DNA of 57,263 bases from Alloprevotella sp. (GCA_023663135.1 JAMPIE010000015.1:1-57263); one strand, 5' to 3'. Counted from the stretch's first letter, positions 42,906-52,830 are shown. Program-made: numbers and translations. Notes: a model not told the origin generated them from the sequence alone.

Positions 42906-43703
42906 ATGATTATCCTCGTTAGCAACGACGACGGCTATGCCGCCAAAGGGCTCGACGCCCTCCTTTCTTTTATCGCACCCGTGGCCGCCGAATTCGGTGC
43001 ATCGGTGATGGTGATGGCCCCCGACGGCCCTCGCTCCGGCTTCTCAAGCGCTATCACCCATGACGGGCCCATCAAGCTCCGCCACCTCCCGCCCCATCAA
43101 TCCGGCGCTGAGATGACCGCCGTAGGGGGCACTCCCACCGACTGCATCAAGCTCGGCATCCACCTGCTCAAGGAGCGTGGCCTACGTCCGGCGCTCATCC
43201 TCTCGGGCATCAATCATGGCAGCAACTCGGCCGTCTCTGTCACCTACTCCGGCACTATGGCCTGCGCCATTGAGGGCGCCACCAACGGCATCCCTGCCAT
43301 CGGCTTCTCGCTCCTCGATTGGAGCGCCGATGCCGACTTCTCTGTCTGCCGCTCGACGGTAGCCGAGGTCACCCGTCGTGTGCTCGCCAATGGACTCCCC
43401 GACCGCCTATGCCTTAATGTCAACATCCCCTCCGGAGCTGAGCCAAAGGGGATGAAGACCGTCCGCGGTGCACGTGGCTTCTGGACGGAAGAATATCAGG
43501 GGTATACCGATCCGCATGGACGCCCATTCTACTGGCTCACAGGCCATTTCCACAACATCGAGCCCCTCAATGAGGAGACCGACGAATATTGGCTCGCTCG
43601 CGGCTGGGCCACCGTCGTGCCCGTGCCGGCCGACATGGACGCCTCCGGGGCCGATATGGCCAGCGTCAAAAAACTGCTCAGCCGAGGAGGGTCAATCTTC
43701 TGA
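42906..43703 (+). CDS. surE: 5'/3'-nucleotidase SurE
   Basis: A 265-residue divalent-metal-dependent phosphatase acting on nucleoside monophosphates. Metal-site motifs are intact: ILVSNDDGYAAKG (Asp-Asp), AP-DGPRSGFSSAIT, GTPTDCIKLGI, and SGINHGSNSAVSVTYSGTMACAIEG (Asn). The start is set at 42906 (MIILVSNDDG), as in homologues; an in-frame codon 51 nt upstream would run through the promoter. The last 12 nt overlap the end of the convergent adk gene. Confidence 0.96.
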   Translation: MIILVSNDDGYAAKGLDALLSFIAPVAAEFGASVMVMAPDGPRSGFSSAITHDGPIKLRHLPPHQSGAEMTAVGGTPTDCIKLGIHLLKERGLRPALILSGINHGSNSAVSVTYSGTMACAIEGATNGIPAIGFSLLDWSADADFSVCRSTVAEVTRRVLANGLPDRLCLNVNIPSGAEPKGMKTVRGARGFWTEEYQGYTDPHGRPFYWLTGHFHNIEPLNEETDEYWLARGWATVVPVPADMDASGADMASVKKLLSRGGSIF

Positions 43704-44279
43704 TTTAATAGAGTCTACATGCCCGATAATATCCTTAAAAATATCGTCGGGATGCCCCTTGCCCTCTATCTTGTGATACTTGCCGCGAGCGGTGTAATAC
43801 TCGCGCAGGGGGGCTGTCTGGCTGTGATAGACGTCGAGGCGCTTGCGGATGGTCTCGAGGTTGTCGTCTGAGCGACCCGAGTCGGCTCCACGCTTAATGA
43901 GGCGGCGGGTGAGCTCTTCGTCGTCGGTCTCAAGGCCCACAACGATATCGACTTTCCTCCCCCTCTCGGCCAGCATCTTCTCAAGAGCCTCGGCCTGAGC
44001 AACAGTGCGCGGAAAGCCATCAAAAATCACCCCCTTGGCGCCCTCGGCCACCTCGTGGTCAAGCACTGATGCCAGGATTTCCACCATGAGGGAGTCGGGG
44101 ATAAGCTGCCCCTTGGAGATGTAGCTGTCGGCAATGCGACCAAGCTCGGTCCCGCGAGCTATGTGGGAGCGCAAGACGTCGCCGGTCGAGATGTGATGAT
44201 AGCCATAGCGCTCTATGAGTCGCTCGCTCTGAGTGCCCTTGCCGCTGCCGGGGGCTCCGAAAATCACTAAGTTAATCAT
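43692..44279 (-). CDS. adk: Adenylate kinase
   Basis: A 195-residue enzyme catalysing ATP + AMP = 2 ADP. It has the P-loop GAPGSGKGTQ (about residues 8-17), the AMP-binding HISTGDVLR, the FDGFPRTVAQA segment, and a short LID lacking the zinc Cys cluster (RLIKRGADSGRSDDN), as in the short bacterial form. The start is the ATG at 44279, before INLVIFGAPG; an upstream in-frame start is not supported by homology. It lies 43 nt after lpxA and its stop overlaps surE by 12 nt. Confidence 0.97.
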   Translation of the reverse strand: MINLVIFGAPGSGKGTQSERLIERYGYHHISTGDVLRSHIARGTELGRIADSYISKGQLIPDSLMVEILASVLDHEVAEGAKGVIFDGFPRTVAQAEALEKMLAERGRKVDIVVGLETDDEELTRRLIKRGADSGRSDDNLETIRKRLDVYHSQTAPLREYYTARGKYHKIEGKGHPDDIFKDIIGHVDSIKSED

Positions 44280-44322
44280 TTCTATGTGAGAGTGATATCC
44301 TATGCAAAAGTGATATATTGTG

Positions 44323-45126
44323 TCATTCGCCGGTTGCATTCTTCATGCCATAGCCATAGCCCTTGATGATGCCGCGCTTGGAGTTGCGTACGAAGAGCAC
44401 CACGTCGTCTCTCTCCTTCGACGGAGGGAGTGTCGCTTCTATGCGCTCTATGGCCTCGCTGTTGTTGAGCGCCGAGAGATATAAGATGCGATAGATGTCT
44501 TGTATCTCGCGGATGGTCTCATTGGAGTAGCCTCTGCGACGAAGACCTATGGAATTGATGCCGGCATAGGCTATAGGCTCGCGCGCACCCATGACATAAG
44601 GGGGCACATCTTTGTTGACCAGCGCACCCCCCTGGAGCATCACGTGAGCCCCGATATGGCAAAACTGATGGATGAGCGACCCGCCGCCTATCACAGCCCA
44701 ATCGTCGATTATCACTTCTCCGGCTATCTGGCTGGCGTTGGAGATAATCACATGATTGCCTACGACACAGTCGTGAGCTATATGGCTATAGGCCATGATG
44801 AGGGTGTTTGACCCCACTATGGTCTTCCCCTTTGAGACGGTGCCGCGGTTGACGGTCACACACTCGCGAAGAGTAGTGTTGTCGCCTATGATGGCAAGCG
44901 ACTGCTCGCCGCGAAATTTAAGGTCTTGTGGTATGCCACCAATGACAGCGCCGGGGTGGATGGTGCAATTGCGACCTATGCGCGCGCCATCCATAATCGT
45001 CACGTTGCTGCATATTCTGGTGCCCTCGCCAATCTCCACGTCGGCGTCGATGGTGACAAACGGGTCTATCACTACGCTCGGCGCTATCTTGGCGGCGGGA
45101 TGGACATAGGCCAACGGCTGTTTCAT
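44323..45126 (-). CDS. lpxA: UDP-N-acetylglucosamine acyltransferase
   Basis: A 267-residue trimeric left-handed beta-helix enzyme performing the first step of lipid A synthesis: transfer of (R)-3-hydroxyacyl from ACP to UDP-GlcNAc. Hexapeptide repeats run from about residue 15 to 190 (VVIDPFVTIDADVEIGEG). The catalytic His is in YSHIAHDCVVGNHVI. The C-terminal helical domain is complete. It is 6 nt after lpxC-fabZ in the lpxD-lpxC/fabZ-lpxA-adk operon. Confidence 0.97.
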   Translation of the reverse strand: MKQPLAYVHPAAKIAPSVVIDPFVTIDADVEIGEGTRICSNVTIMDGARIGRNCTIHPGAVIGGIPQDLKFRGEQSLAIIGDNTTLRECVTVNRGTVSKGKTIVGSNTLIMAYSHIAHDCVVGNHVIISNASQIAGEVIIDDWAVIGGGSLIHQFCHIGAHVMLQGGALVNKDVPPYVMGAREPIAYAGINSIGLRRRGYSNETIREIQDIYRILYLSALNNSEAIERIEATLPPSKERDDVVLFVRNSKRGIIKGYGYGMKNATGE

Positions 45127-45132
45127 ATTTCC

Positions 45133-46515
45133 TTACTTGTTTTTGATTATCTGGGCCATGAACTCACATTCCGACACTATCTTCTCTCCCACGAAGGCCA
45201 AGCCCTTCATTACGGCACACCCACGCCTGAGCTCGGTCATAAACGACACATGGAAGATGATAGTGTCGCCGGGCACCACTTTTTGGCGGAATTTCACATT
45301 GTCGATCTTCATGAAGTAGGTCGAGTATTCCTCCGGCTTGTCGAGGGTGGATAGCACGAGCAAGCCGCCGGTCTGTGCCATAGCCTCTATCTGGAGCACT
45401 CCCGGGAGCACCGGCTCCTGCGGGAAGTGGCCTACAAAGAAGGGCTCGTTGGCCGTGATGTTTTTCACGCCTACGATATAGTTGTCGCCCTTCTCGATGA
45501 TCTTGTCAACCAACAGGAAGGGATAGCGGTGGGGCAGCAGCTCGCGGATGCGCATGTTGTCCATCAGGGGAGCCTTGTTGGGGTCGTAGACCGGGCACTG
45601 TATGTCCTGACGCTTTATCTCTTTGCGTATCTTCTTGGCAAAAGCGGTGTTGATAGAGTGGCCGGGACGGGTGGCCAGCACTTTACCTTTGAGGTTGCGC
45701 CCTATCAATGCAAGGTCGCCAAGGACATCCATCAGCTTGTGGCGCGCCGGCTCGTTGTCGGCCACCAACGGCTTCTCCTGGATAAATCCAAATTCGCTCA
45801 CCTTCTTGTGGGGTGCACCCATAAGGTCAGCAATATGGTCAAGTTCTCCCTGATCCATGGGGGTGTCATAAATCACCACGGCATTGTCCAGATCGCCCCC
45901 CTTAATGAGGTTGCCCTTCACCAGTGGCTCTATCTCGCGGACAAAGACAAAGGTCCGGCTCGAGGCTATCTCTTTGGGGAAATCTTCCATGCGCTCAAGC
46001 GAGGCATACTGGAAGTTAAGAACCGGACTCTTATAGTCAACCATCACGTCGACCGACAGGTCAGAGTCGGGTAGCACCACGATCGAGGCGCCGGTCTCTT
46101 CGTCGCGCACCTCAGTCTTCTGCTTCACTATATAATATTCCTTCTCGGCCTTCTGCTCTTCCACTCCGGCCTCGGCTATCTTGCGACAATATTCAGCTGC
46201 CGAGCCGTCGAGGATAGGTATCTCGGGGCCATCCACCTTGATAAGGCAGTTGTCGATGCCGGCGGCATAGAGCGCGGCAAGGGCATGTTCGAGCGTCGAC
46301 ACGGTCACGTCGCCCTTGCCTATCACCGTGGCGCGCTGCCTGGCCACGACATTCTCGGCCAGGCAGTCTATCACCGGCTGTTCGGGCAGGTCGATGCGCT
46401 GCACTTTGTAGCCATGGTTGTCGGGGGCCGGACAAAACTCGGCTGTGAGGTGCCCTCCGGTATGAAGGCCTTTGCCTGATACGGTAAACGAGCCTTTAAG
46501 GGTAAGTTGCTTCAT
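45133..46515 (-). CDS. lpxC/fabZ: Bifunctional UDP-3-O-acyl-GlcNAc deacetylase / 3-hydroxyacyl-ACP dehydratase
   Basis: A 460-residue fusion. Residues about 1-305 are LpxC, which removes the acetyl group from UDP-3-O-acyl-GlcNAc; zinc ligands are in VSTLEHALAALYAAGIDN and in PARHKLMDVLGDLALIG. Residues about 318-460 are FabZ, the hot-dog dehydratase of fatty-acid synthesis, with RELLPHRYPFLLVDKI (catalytic His) and FFVGHFPQEPVLPGVLQIEAMAQ (Glu). This fusion is characteristic of Bacteroidota. The ATG at 46515 matches homologues (MKQLTLKGSFTVSGKGLH). It lies 25 nt after lpxD. Confidence 0.97.
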   Translation of the reverse strand: MKQLTLKGSFTVSGKGLHTGGHLTAEFCPAPDNHGYKVQRIDLPEQPVIDCLAENVVARQRATVIGKGDVTVSTLEHALAALYAAGIDNCLIKVDGPEIPILDGSAAEYCRKIAEAGVEEQKAEKEYYIVKQKTEVRDEETGASIVVLPDSDLSVDVMVDYKSPVLNFQYASLERMEDFPKEIASSRTFVFVREIEPLVKGNLIKGGDLDNAVVIYDTPMDQGELDHIADLMGAPHKKVSEFGFIQEKPLVADNEPARHKLMDVLGDLALIGRNLKGKVLATRPGHSINTAFAKKIRKEIKRQDIQCPVYDPNKAPLMDNMRIRELLPHRYPFLLVDKIIEKGDNYIVGVKNITANEPFFVGHFPQEPVLPGVLQIEAMAQTGGLLVLSTLDKPEEYSTYFMKIDNVKFRQKVVPGDTIIFHVSFMTELRRGCAVMKGLAFVGEKIVSECEFMAQIIKNK

Positions 46516-46540
46516 GTGATAATATGAGGAGTGATGGTTT

Positions 46541-47593
46541 CTATTTTTCGGATGTCTGGCTTGACCGCTGCTCGGCAAGCTGCTTCTCTATCTTGCGCAG
46601 CGTGCGTAGCATCTCGGGAAGGTGCTTTAGGGCTGTCACTTGGCGGCCATAGGGGCGCAGCTCTTCGGCCGGCGAGCCTATAAGGCGCTGGCCCGCGGCA
46701 ACGTCGGTGTGCACTCCGGTCTGCGCGGCAAATTGCGCGCCATCGCCCACATGGATATGACCGGCCAGTCCGGCCTGACCTCCCACCATGCAGTTGTCGC
46801 CCACCTTGGTCGAGCCTGCCACGCCGCTCTGGGCTGCCATGACGGTGTGGGAGCCTATCTCAACGTTGTGGCCTATTTGGATAAGATTGTCGAGCTTAGC
46901 CCCGGCATGGATGCGAGTGGCACCCATGGTGGCGCGGTCGATGGTGGTGTTGGCCCCTATCTCCACGTCGTCGCCTATCTCCACGATGCCTATCTGAGGT
47001 ATCTTTTCATATCCGCCCTTACCATCAGGGGCAAAGCCAAAGCCGTCGGCGCCTATCACGGCTCCGGCGTGGATGATACATCCGGCTCCGATGCGGCAGC
47101 CGGGATAGACTTTCGCGCCGGGATATAGGGTGGCGCCGGCACCTATGGTCACGTTGGCTCCGACAAATGCCTGGGGATGGATCTCCACGTTATCGGCTAC
47201 GACTGCCCCGGGACCCACGTAAGCAAACGCACCCACATAGACATCCTTGCCTATCGTGGCCGTGGCGTCGATAAATGAGGGCTGCTCTATGCCCGTGCGC
47301 CGCTCCGCGAGCATACTCTGCGCTATGGTTAGCAGATGAGCCACTGCAGTATAGGGATCGTCAACACGTATCAGCGTGGCCTCTATCGGGGCCTCGGCCT
47401 CAAAGTCGCGTCTGACAAGCACGGCCGTCGACCGTGTCTTGTATATATAAGGTGTATACTTAGGATTGGCCAAGAATGACAGAGCACCGGGGGCGCCCTC
47501 CTCTATCTTGGCAAATTCGCTTATGAGGGCCTCGCCGTTACCTTCGACGGTGCCCCCTGCAAGCTGTGCTATCTGGTTGACGGTAAATTCCAT
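46541..47593 (-). CDS. lpxD: UDP-3-O-(3-hydroxyacyl)glucosamine N-acyltransferase
   Basis: A 350-residue enzyme that adds the second acyl chain in lipid A synthesis. The N-terminal uridine-binding domain (about 1-100, with GALSFLANPKYTPYIYKTRSTAVLV) is followed by hexapeptide repeats (about 105-310). The catalytic His is in LDNLIQIGHNVEIGSHTVMAAQ. The C-terminal helix (HLPEMLRTLRKIEKQLAEQ) closes the trimer. It is first in its operon. The 171 nt upstream (47594-47764) hold a weak promoter and otherwise nothing I can recognise. Confidence 0.97.
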   Translation of the reverse strand: MEFTVNQIAQLAGGTVEGNGEALISEFAKIEEGAPGALSFLANPKYTPYIYKTRSTAVLVRRDFEAEAPIEATLIRVDDPYTAVAHLLTIAQSMLAERRTGIEQPSFIDATATIGKDVYVGAFAYVGPGAVVADNVEIHPQAFVGANVTIGAGATLYPGAKVYPGCRIGAGCIIHAGAVIGADGFGFAPDGKGGYEKIPQIGIVEIGDDVEIGANTTIDRATMGATRIHAGAKLDNLIQIGHNVEIGSHTVMAAQSGVAGSTKVGDNCMVGGQAGLAGHIHVGDGAQFAAQTGVHTDVAAGQRLIGSPAEELRPYGRQVTALKHLPEMLRTLRKIEKQLAEQRSSQTSEK

Positions 47594-47644
47594 TGTCGGG
47601 ATATAAATGATAGGGAAAATGGATAGGGAGAGTCAATCAATTTG

Positions 47645-47652
47645 CAAAGGTG
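47645..47652 (-). promoter_or_regulatory. Weak candidate -7 box of the lpxD operon
   Basis: CACCTTTG on the minus strand differs from TAnnTTTG at one defined position and lies 51 nt before the lpxD ATG. There is no -33 element at normal spacing. Confidence 0.35.
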
Positions 47653-47764
47653 CAAATTTTTTTCCATTCCCATCATATAATTACCGAAATTTTTCCGCAA
47701 TTACTGAAAAGGGCTGTCTCTCTTATAAAGAAACGCCATATAGCACGGCATATAACATTTTTTT

Positions 47765-48292
47765 TCAGAGGAGTTGCTGGTAGATGTATGCGTCGGTGTA
47801 GCTCTCCCCGCAGCGGAGCCATGAGCGGAGGTGCCCGGCAGTGGCATAGCCGGCGGCAGCAAGCATTCGGCGCGAAGGGGTGTTGGCGGCTGATGCTATA
47901 GCCCATAGCTGGTGGATGCCCACATGTGTAGCGGCATAGGTGGCCATCAAGCTGTGCGCTCTAAGGGCATAGCCTCGGCGCCGCGCCCGCGGGTCAACGA
48001 CTATGCCCATGCCGGCGCGGCGGTTGATGGGATCGAAGTCATAAAGGTCAATGGCCCCTATGGCCTCTCTCTCCACCTCTATTATAAAGCGCATCTGGCG
48101 CGCGGAGAAGATGTCGGGGTCGTAGGTAAGGACATAGTCTTCAATATTGCGGCGCGAATAAGGGGCGGCGGTGGCGGCTGAGGCCCATTCTCGGGTGTCG
48201 TTTTCCCAGGCGAGGATGGCGTCGATGTCGGTCGGCTCCGGGGCTCTTAGGGTCACGATGCCATCGGACAATAGGGGCTGTCGGACGGTCAT
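47765..48292 (-). CDS. GNAT-family N-acetyltransferase (RimJ/RimL type)
   Basis: A 175-residue acetyltransferase of the Acetyltransf_3 class. It begins with a beta strand ([22 protein letters not shown]) and has [21 protein letters not shown] and the acetyl-CoA loop [14 protein letters not shown] (R/Q-x-x-G-x-A pattern). It ends with a strand-turn segment ([16 protein letters not shown]). Such enzymes acetylate ribosomal proteins, small amines or antibiotics; the substrate is unknown. The start overlaps the recR stop by 4 nt (ATGA). Confidence 0.92.
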   Translation of the reverse strand: MTVRQPLLSDGIVTLRAPEPTDIDAILAWENDTREWASAATAAPYSRRNIEDYVLTYDPDIFSARQMRFIIEVEREAIGAIDLYDFDPINRRAGMGIVVDPRARRRGYALRAHSLMATYAATHVGIHQLWAIASAANTPSRRMLAAAGYATAGHLRSWLRCGESYTDAYIYQQLL

Positions 48293-48918
48293 AGCGCAAA
48301 GGTGTCGGAAAAGAGGGTGCGCTGCATCAGCGAGCGCCCGAGGGTTATCTCATCGGTATACTCCAGGTCGTTGCCCACGGCCATGCCGCGTGCAAGCTGG
48401 CTCACCTTCACCGCAGGAGCGGCGGCTGTCACTTTGCGGTAGATGTAGAAGCCGGTGGTGTCACCCTCCATGGTGGCTCCTAAGGCAAGAATCACCTCGT
48501 CGATGTCTCCGGCCTTGACCCGCTCCACCAAGGAGTCGATTTCGAGCTGATCAGGCGTCACTCCATCCATGGGGGATATAATGCCGCCGAGCACATGGTA
48601 GAGCCCGGCATATTGGCCCGTGCGCTCGATGCTCATCACGTCGCGGACGCTCTCTACTACGCATACCAGACGATGGTCGCGCCCCGGCGACGAGCAGATG
48701 GGGCATATCTCGGCCTCGCTGATGTTATGGCACTCCCGACAATAGCGTATGTTACGGCGCATGTCGGTGATGGCAGCGCCAAGGGCCTCGGCCTCGGCCG
48801 CGTCGCGCCGCAGCAGGTGAAGCGCCAGGCGCAGGGCTGTCCGACGCCCCACACCGGGCAGGCGCGACAGCTCTGTCACCGCCCTCTCAAGCAGGGGCGA
48901 CTGAAATTCCTCATTCAT
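48289..48918 (-). CDS. recR: Recombination protein RecR
   Basis: A 209-residue RecFOR-pathway protein. From the N-terminus it has a helix-hairpin-helix ([20 protein letters not shown]), a C4 zinc finger ([16 protein letters not shown]), and a Toprim domain starting [29 protein letters not shown] and ending [18 protein letters not shown] ([12 protein letters not shown]). It works with RecO, which is encoded about 4 kb away at 52844. It is transcribed from a canonical promoter so close that the mRNA is predicted to be leaderless. Confidence 0.97.
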   Translation of the reverse strand: MNEEFQSPLLERAVTELSRLPGVGRRTALRLALHLLRRDAAEAEALGAAITDMRRNIRYCRECHNISEAEICPICSSPGRDHRLVCVVESVRDVMSIERTGQYAGLYHVLGGIISPMDGVTPDQLEIDSLVERVKAGDIDEVILALGATMEGDTTGFYIYRKVTAAAPAVKVSQLARGMAVGNDLEYTDEITLGRSLMQRTLFSDTFAL

Positions 48919-48922
48919 GCCC

Positions 48923-48954
48923 CAAAATTACAGATTTACGCTCATTCGGCCAAA
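48923..48954 (-). promoter_or_regulatory. recR promoter, predicted leaderless
   Basis: On the minus strand TTTG (48951-48954), 20 nt, TAATTTTG (48923-48930), then four nt and the recR ATG at 48918. Both elements match the consensus, and the transcription start should fall on or next to the A of ATG. Confidence 0.8.
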
Positions 48955-49007
48955 TCATCAACAGCAGATATTTCGACACTACATTTCGCCATCTCATCCA
49001 AAAGCAT

Positions 49008-49015
49008 TAATTTTG
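49008..49015 (+). promoter_or_regulatory. -7 box of the panC-panD promoter
   Basis: TAATTTTG matches TAnnTTTG. The leader of about 53 nt includes a small hairpin (CCCGG and CCGGG around CCTAACA, about 49032-49048) before the TTG start. The -33 element is not clear. Confidence 0.55.
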
Positions 49016-49073
49016 CAGCCGCATCATATGCCCCGGCCTAACACCGGGCCTTGAACATAATTCTTTTCAAGCT

Positions 49074-49946
49074 TTGGAAATAATTCGTTCCGTGGCTCGT
49101 CTCGTCGAGCTAACTCGCAGCTGCCGCGCCGACGGCTCCTCCATCGGGCTGGTGCCCACAATGGGCGCTCTCCACAACGGCCATCGCTCTCTGGTGGAGC
49201 GTGCTCGCCGCGAAAACGACATCGTCGTGGTGTCGGTCTTCGTCAACCCCACTCAATTCAACAATCCTGCCGACCTGGCCACCTATCCGCGGACCGAGGA
49301 GGCCGACTGCCACATGCTTGAGGTTTGTGGTGTCGACTTTGCTTTCATCCCCTCTGTGGAGGAAATCTACCCTGAGCCTGACACACGCGTCTTCGACCTT
49401 GGCCCGGTGGCCGAAGTGATGGAAGGCCCCATGCGGCCCGGCCACTTCAACGGCGTGGCTCAGATTGTGAGCAAGCTCTTCTCTTGGGCTCACCCCACGC
49501 GCGCCTACTTCGGCGAAAAAGACTTCCAGCAGATAGCCGTAATCCGCCGTATGGCACAATCAGAAGGGGGCTTTGACGGCCTGGAGATTGTGGCTTGCCC
49601 CATATGCCGAGCCGATGATGGCCTGGCGCTCTCTTCGCGCAACGTCAGGCTCACTCCCGAGCAGCGTCTCAAGGCCCCGGCCATCTATCGCGCTCTGTCC
49701 CATAGCAAGACTCTTATGGACAAGGGAGCCTCGGCAGAGCAGGTCCACGACTATGTCGTGGACACCATCAACGCCATCGACGGCATGGAGGTCGAATATT
49801 TTTCCATTGTCGACGGCATATCCATGCAGCCCATATCTTCGTGGGACGACACTGACTATGCCGCCGGATGCATCACCGTCTATTGCGGCGATGTGAGGCT
49901 CATTGATAATATCACCTACAAGAAACCCGCCAAACCGTGCAGATAG
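49074..49946 (+). CDS. panC: Pantoate-beta-alanine ligase
   Basis: A 290-residue enzyme joining pantoate and beta-alanine with ATP to make pantothenate. It has the HIGH-type motif [48 protein letters not shown] and the KMSKS-like SSRNVRL. The alignment with homologues places the start at TTG 49074 ([10 protein letters not shown]); no ATG lies upstream in frame within the leader. It overlaps panD by 10 nt. Confidence 0.96.
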   Translation: MEIIRSVARLVELTRSCRADGSSIGLVPTMGALHNGHRSLVERARRENDIVVVSVFVNPTQFNNPADLATYPRTEEADCHMLEVCGVDFAFIPSVEEIYPEPDTRVFDLGPVAEVMEGPMRPGHFNGVAQIVSKLFSWAHPTRAYFGEKDFQQIAVIRRMAQSEGGFDGLEIVACPICRADDGLALSSRNVRLTPEQRLKAPAIYRALSHSKTLMDKGASAEQVHDYVVDTINAIDGMEVEYFSIVDGISMQPISSWDDTDYAAGCITVYCGDVRLIDNITYKKPAKPCR

Positions 49947-50296
49947 AAGTCCTTCAGTCTAAAATCCATCGCGTCACCGTCACGGAGGCGTGCCTCGACT
50001 ATATTGGCAGCATCACCATTGACAAAGACCTGCTCGACGCCTCCGGAATAATCCCCGGACAGCGTGTCTTTATCGTCGACAACAACAACGGCGAGCGCTT
50101 CGACACCTATGCCATCCCCGGCGAGCCCGGCTCGGGCTGCATCTGCCTCAACGGCGCCGCCGCACGTCGTGTCCACCCCGGCGACATTGTAATCATCATG
50201 GCCTATGCATTGATGTCCCCCGAGGAGGCACGCGATTTCAAGCCTACTGTAATTTTCCCCGACACGGCCTCTAACCGCCTTGTATCCATCAAATAA
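49937..50296 (+). CDS. panD: Aspartate 1-decarboxylase
   Basis: A 119-residue pyruvoyl enzyme that makes beta-alanine for the PanC reaction. The self-cleavage site is Gly24-Ser25 in [14 protein letters not shown]; also present are [14 protein letters not shown] and [19 protein letters not shown]. The start is a GTG at 49937 inside the end of panC, so the two adjacent steps of pantothenate synthesis are translationally coupled. The 59 nt to ffh carry no clear promoter. Confidence 0.96.
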   Translation: MQIEVLQSKIHRVTVTEACLDYIGSITIDKDLLDASGIIPGQRVFIVDNNNGERFDTYAIPGEPGSGCICLNGAAARRVHPGDIVIIMAYALMSPEEARDFKPTVIFPDTASNRLVSIK

Positions 50297-50355
50297 GCAA
50301 ACGCTCCGGCGGCCACCACAACGCCCCGCCTAACAAATATTCCCCCACTCCCCCC

Positions 50356-51711
50356 ATGTTTGAAAACCTAAGCGACCGCATCGAACGCTCCTTTAAGATA
50401 CTCAAGGGCGAAGGCAAAATCACCGAGATAAATGTAGCCGAGACTCTTAAAGATGTCAGAAAGGCTCTGATTGAGGCCGACGTCAGCTACAAGGTGGCCA
50501 AGTCGTTTGTCGACTCTGTGAAGACCAAGGCCATGGGCCGCAACGTGATCAACTCGGTCAAGCCCAAGGAGCTGATGCTCACCGTGGTGCGCGAGGAGCT
50601 CACTGCCCTGATGGGTGGTGTCAACGCCCCTCTCAATCTCTCCGGGAATCCAACGGTGATCCTCATGTCAGGCCTCCAAGGCTCCGGTAAGACCACCTTT
50701 GCCGGCAAGCTCGCCAAGAAGCTCAAGAGCGAGAAAGCCAAGAGGCCCCTCCTCGTGGCCGGCGACGTCTACCGCCCTGCCGCCATTGAGCAGCTCAAGG
50801 TGCTCGCCTCTCAGATCGATGTCCCGGTCTACTCTGAAGAGGGCAACTCCAATCCCGTGGAGATTGCTCGTGACGCCATCTCCTACGCCAAGCAAAACCA
50901 TCTCGACCTCGTCATCATTGACACCGCCGGACGATTGGCTGTCGATGAGCAGATGATGAACGAAATAGCTGCAATAAAAGATGCCGTCAAGCCTCAGGAG
51001 ATCCTCTTCGTGGTTGACTCCATGACCGGCCAAGACGCCGTCAACACTGCCAAGGCCTTCAACGACCGCCTCGACTTCGACGGCGTAGTGCTCACAAAGC
51101 TCGACGGCGACACCCGTGGCGGCGCCGCCCTCTCTATCCGCAACGTAGTCGAAAAGCCCATCAAGTTTGTCGGCACCGGCGAGAAACTCGACGCCATCGA
51201 CCCCTTCCACCCCGAGCGTATGGCCGACCGAATCCTCGGCATGGGCGACATTGTCTCCCTGGCCGAACGCGTCCAGCGCCTATACGACGAAGAGGAGGCC
51301 AAGAAGGTGGTGAAAAAAATTGCCCAAAACAAGTTTGACTTCAACGACTTCCTGTCTCAGATTCAGCAGATAAAGAAGATGGGAAATCTCAAAGACCTCG
51401 CCGCCATGATTCCCGGCGTGGGCAAGGCCATCAAGGATGTCGACATCGACGACAATGCCTTCAAGGGCATCGAGGGCATCATCTACTCCATGACCCCCAA
51501 GGAGCGTGCCAACCCCGAGATAATCAACGCCTCGCGCCGACAGCGCATCGCTCGCGGCTCCGGCAAGAGCATCCAGGAGGTCAACCGCCTCCTCAAGCAG
51601 TTTGACCAGACCCGCAAGATGATGGCTCAGGTCAACGGCTTCAAGAAAAACCCAATGAAAATGGCCGCCGCCATGAGGCAGGCCCGTAAAGCCGGCATGC
51701 CCGGCCTCTGA
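50356..51711 (+). CDS. ffh: Signal recognition particle protein Ffh
   Basis: A 451-residue SRP GTPase that targets nascent membrane proteins to SecYEG. The N domain (1-85) precedes the G domain: G1 [43 protein letters not shown]. The Met-rich M domain (about 300-451) ends in [17 protein letters not shown]. Length and motifs are standard. folD follows after 7 nt. Confidence 0.98.
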   Translation: MFENLSDRIERSFKILKGEGKITEINVAETLKDVRKALIEADVSYKVAKSFVDSVKTKAMGRNVINSVKPKELMLTVVREELTALMGGVNAPLNLSGNPTVILMSGLQGSGKTTFAGKLAKKLKSEKAKRPLLVAGDVYRPAAIEQLKVLASQIDVPVYSEEGNSNPVEIARDAISYAKQNHLDLVIIDTAGRLAVDEQMMNEIAAIKDAVKPQEILFVVDSMTGQDAVNTAKAFNDRLDFDGVVLTKLDGDTRGGAALSIRNVVEKPIKFVGTGEKLDAIDPFHPERMADRILGMGDIVSLAERVQRLYDEEEAKKVVKKIAQNKFDFNDFLSQIQQIKKMGNLKDLAAMIPGVGKAIKDVDIDDNAFKGIEGIIYSMTPKERANPEIINASRRQRIARGSGKSIQEVNRLLKQFDQTRKMMAQVNGFKKNPMKMAAAMRQARKAGMPGL

Positions 51712-51718
51712 TTCGACT

Positions 51719-52609
51719 ATGGCAACAAGAATAGACGGCAAGCTCACCGCCGCAGCAATCAAGGCTGAAATAGCCGCCGAGGTGGCCCGCATGACGGCCA
51801 ATGGCATGCGTCGCCCACATCTCGCCGCAATCCTCGTAGGCCACGACGGCGGCTCTGAGACTTATGTGGCAAACAAGGTAAAGGCCTGCGAGGAGTGTGG
51901 CTTCCGCTCCACCCTCGTGCGCTTTGAAGAGTCGTGCACTCAAGATGAGCTCATGGCCAAGATTGGCGAGTTTAACGCCGACCCCGACATCGACGGCTTC
52001 ATCGTCCAGCTACCCCTCCCGGCCCACCTCGACGAGCAGGCTGTCATTGAGGCCATCGACCCGAGCAAAGATGTCGACGGATTCCACCCCGTCAATGTAG
52101 GCCGCATGGCCATCGGCCTCCCCTGCTTCATCTCCGCCACTCCCGCCGGCATCCTCGAGCTCCTGCGACGCTATGACATCCCCACCTCCGGGCGACGTTG
52201 CGTCATCCTCGGCCGAAGCAACATCGTGGGAAAGCCCATGGCCTCCCTCATGATGCAGAAACGCCAGCCCGGAGATGCCACCGTCACGGTCTGCCACTCC
52301 CACACTCAGGGCATCAAGGATATATGCCGCGAGGCCGACATCATCATCGCCGCCCTCGGACAGCCCGGCTTTGTCACCGCCGATATGGTGAAGCCCGGCG
52401 CTACGGTTATCGACGTAGGCACCACGCGCGTCCCCGACGCCTCGCGCGAGCGCGGCTGGCGCCTCTGTGGCGATGTTGACTTCGCTGCCGTCGAGCTCAT
52501 TGCCGGCGCCATCACCCCGGTCCCCGGCGGCGTTGGCCCAATGACCATTTGCTCGCTCATGACCAACACCCTCTTGGCTGCCTCCGGCGCCATTTACCCC
52601 AAAGGCTGA
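51719..52609 (+). CDS. folD: Methylenetetrahydrofolate dehydrogenase / methenyltetrahydrofolate cyclohydrolase
   Basis: A 296-residue bifunctional folate enzyme interconverting 5,10-methylene-, methenyl- and 10-formyl-THF. The catalytic segment is [16 protein letters not shown] (Tyr and Lys). [21 protein letters not shown], the NAD(P)-binding loop [11 protein letters not shown] and [19 protein letters not shown] are all present. It is complete and ends the panC-folD stretch; the tRNA-His promoter begins 19 nt after its stop. Confidence 0.97.
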   Translation: MATRIDGKLTAAAIKAEIAAEVARMTANGMRRPHLAAILVGHDGGSETYVANKVKACEECGFRSTLVRFEESCTQDELMAKIGEFNADPDIDGFIVQLPLPAHLDEQAVIEAIDPSKDVDGFHPVNVGRMAIGLPCFISATPAGILELLRRYDIPTSGRRCVILGRSNIVGKPMASLMMQKRQPGDATVTVCHSHTQGIKDICREADIIIAALGQPGFVTADMVKPGATVIDVGTTRVPDASRERGWRLCGDVDFAAVELIAGAITPVPGGVGPMTICSLMTNTLLAASGAIYPKG

Positions 52610-52627
52610 TGTTTTTTCGGCAAAATA

Positions 52628-52659
52628 TTTGCACGACTCAAAATTCTGCCTTACCTTTG
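52628..52659 (+). promoter_or_regulatory. tRNA-His promoter
   Basis: TTTG (52628-52631), 20 nt, TACCTTTG (52652-52659): a perfect Bacteroidota promoter. The tRNA begins 50 nt after the -7 box. Confidence 0.85.
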
Positions 52660-52709
52660 CACACGTCAAACGCACCACAGCGCTCTGCGCACGCTTGACT
52701 GACACAGAT

Positions 52710-52784
52710 GGTGAGTATAGTTCAGCTGGTCAGAATGTCGGATTGTGGTTCCGAAGGTCGTGGGTTCGAACCCCACTACTCACC
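52710..52784 (+). tRNA. tRNA-His (anticodon GTG)
   Basis: The acceptor stem GTGAGTA pairs with TACTCAC. The anticodon arm is TCGGA-TTGTGGT-TCCGA with GTG at the anticodon. The T arm is GTGGG-TTCGAAC-CCCAC in register. The extra G at 52710 opposite the C discriminator is the histidine-specific G-1 position. The 3' CCA is not encoded. Confidence 0.95.
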
Positions 52785-52794
52785 CCCCCCATCA

Positions 52795-52830
52795 TTGACG
52801 CCGCGACGGACATCCTCGTCGCGGCGTCAA
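52795..52830. terminator. Perfect 14-bp stem-loop between tRNA-His and recO
   Basis: TTGACGCCGCGACG (52795-52808) pairs perfectly with CGTCGCGGCGTCAA (52817-52830) around an 8-nt loop. It lies between two convergent genes. There is no long T-run on either side, so it is probably a bidirectional transcription barrier or a 3'-end stabilising hairpin. Confidence 0.65.
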
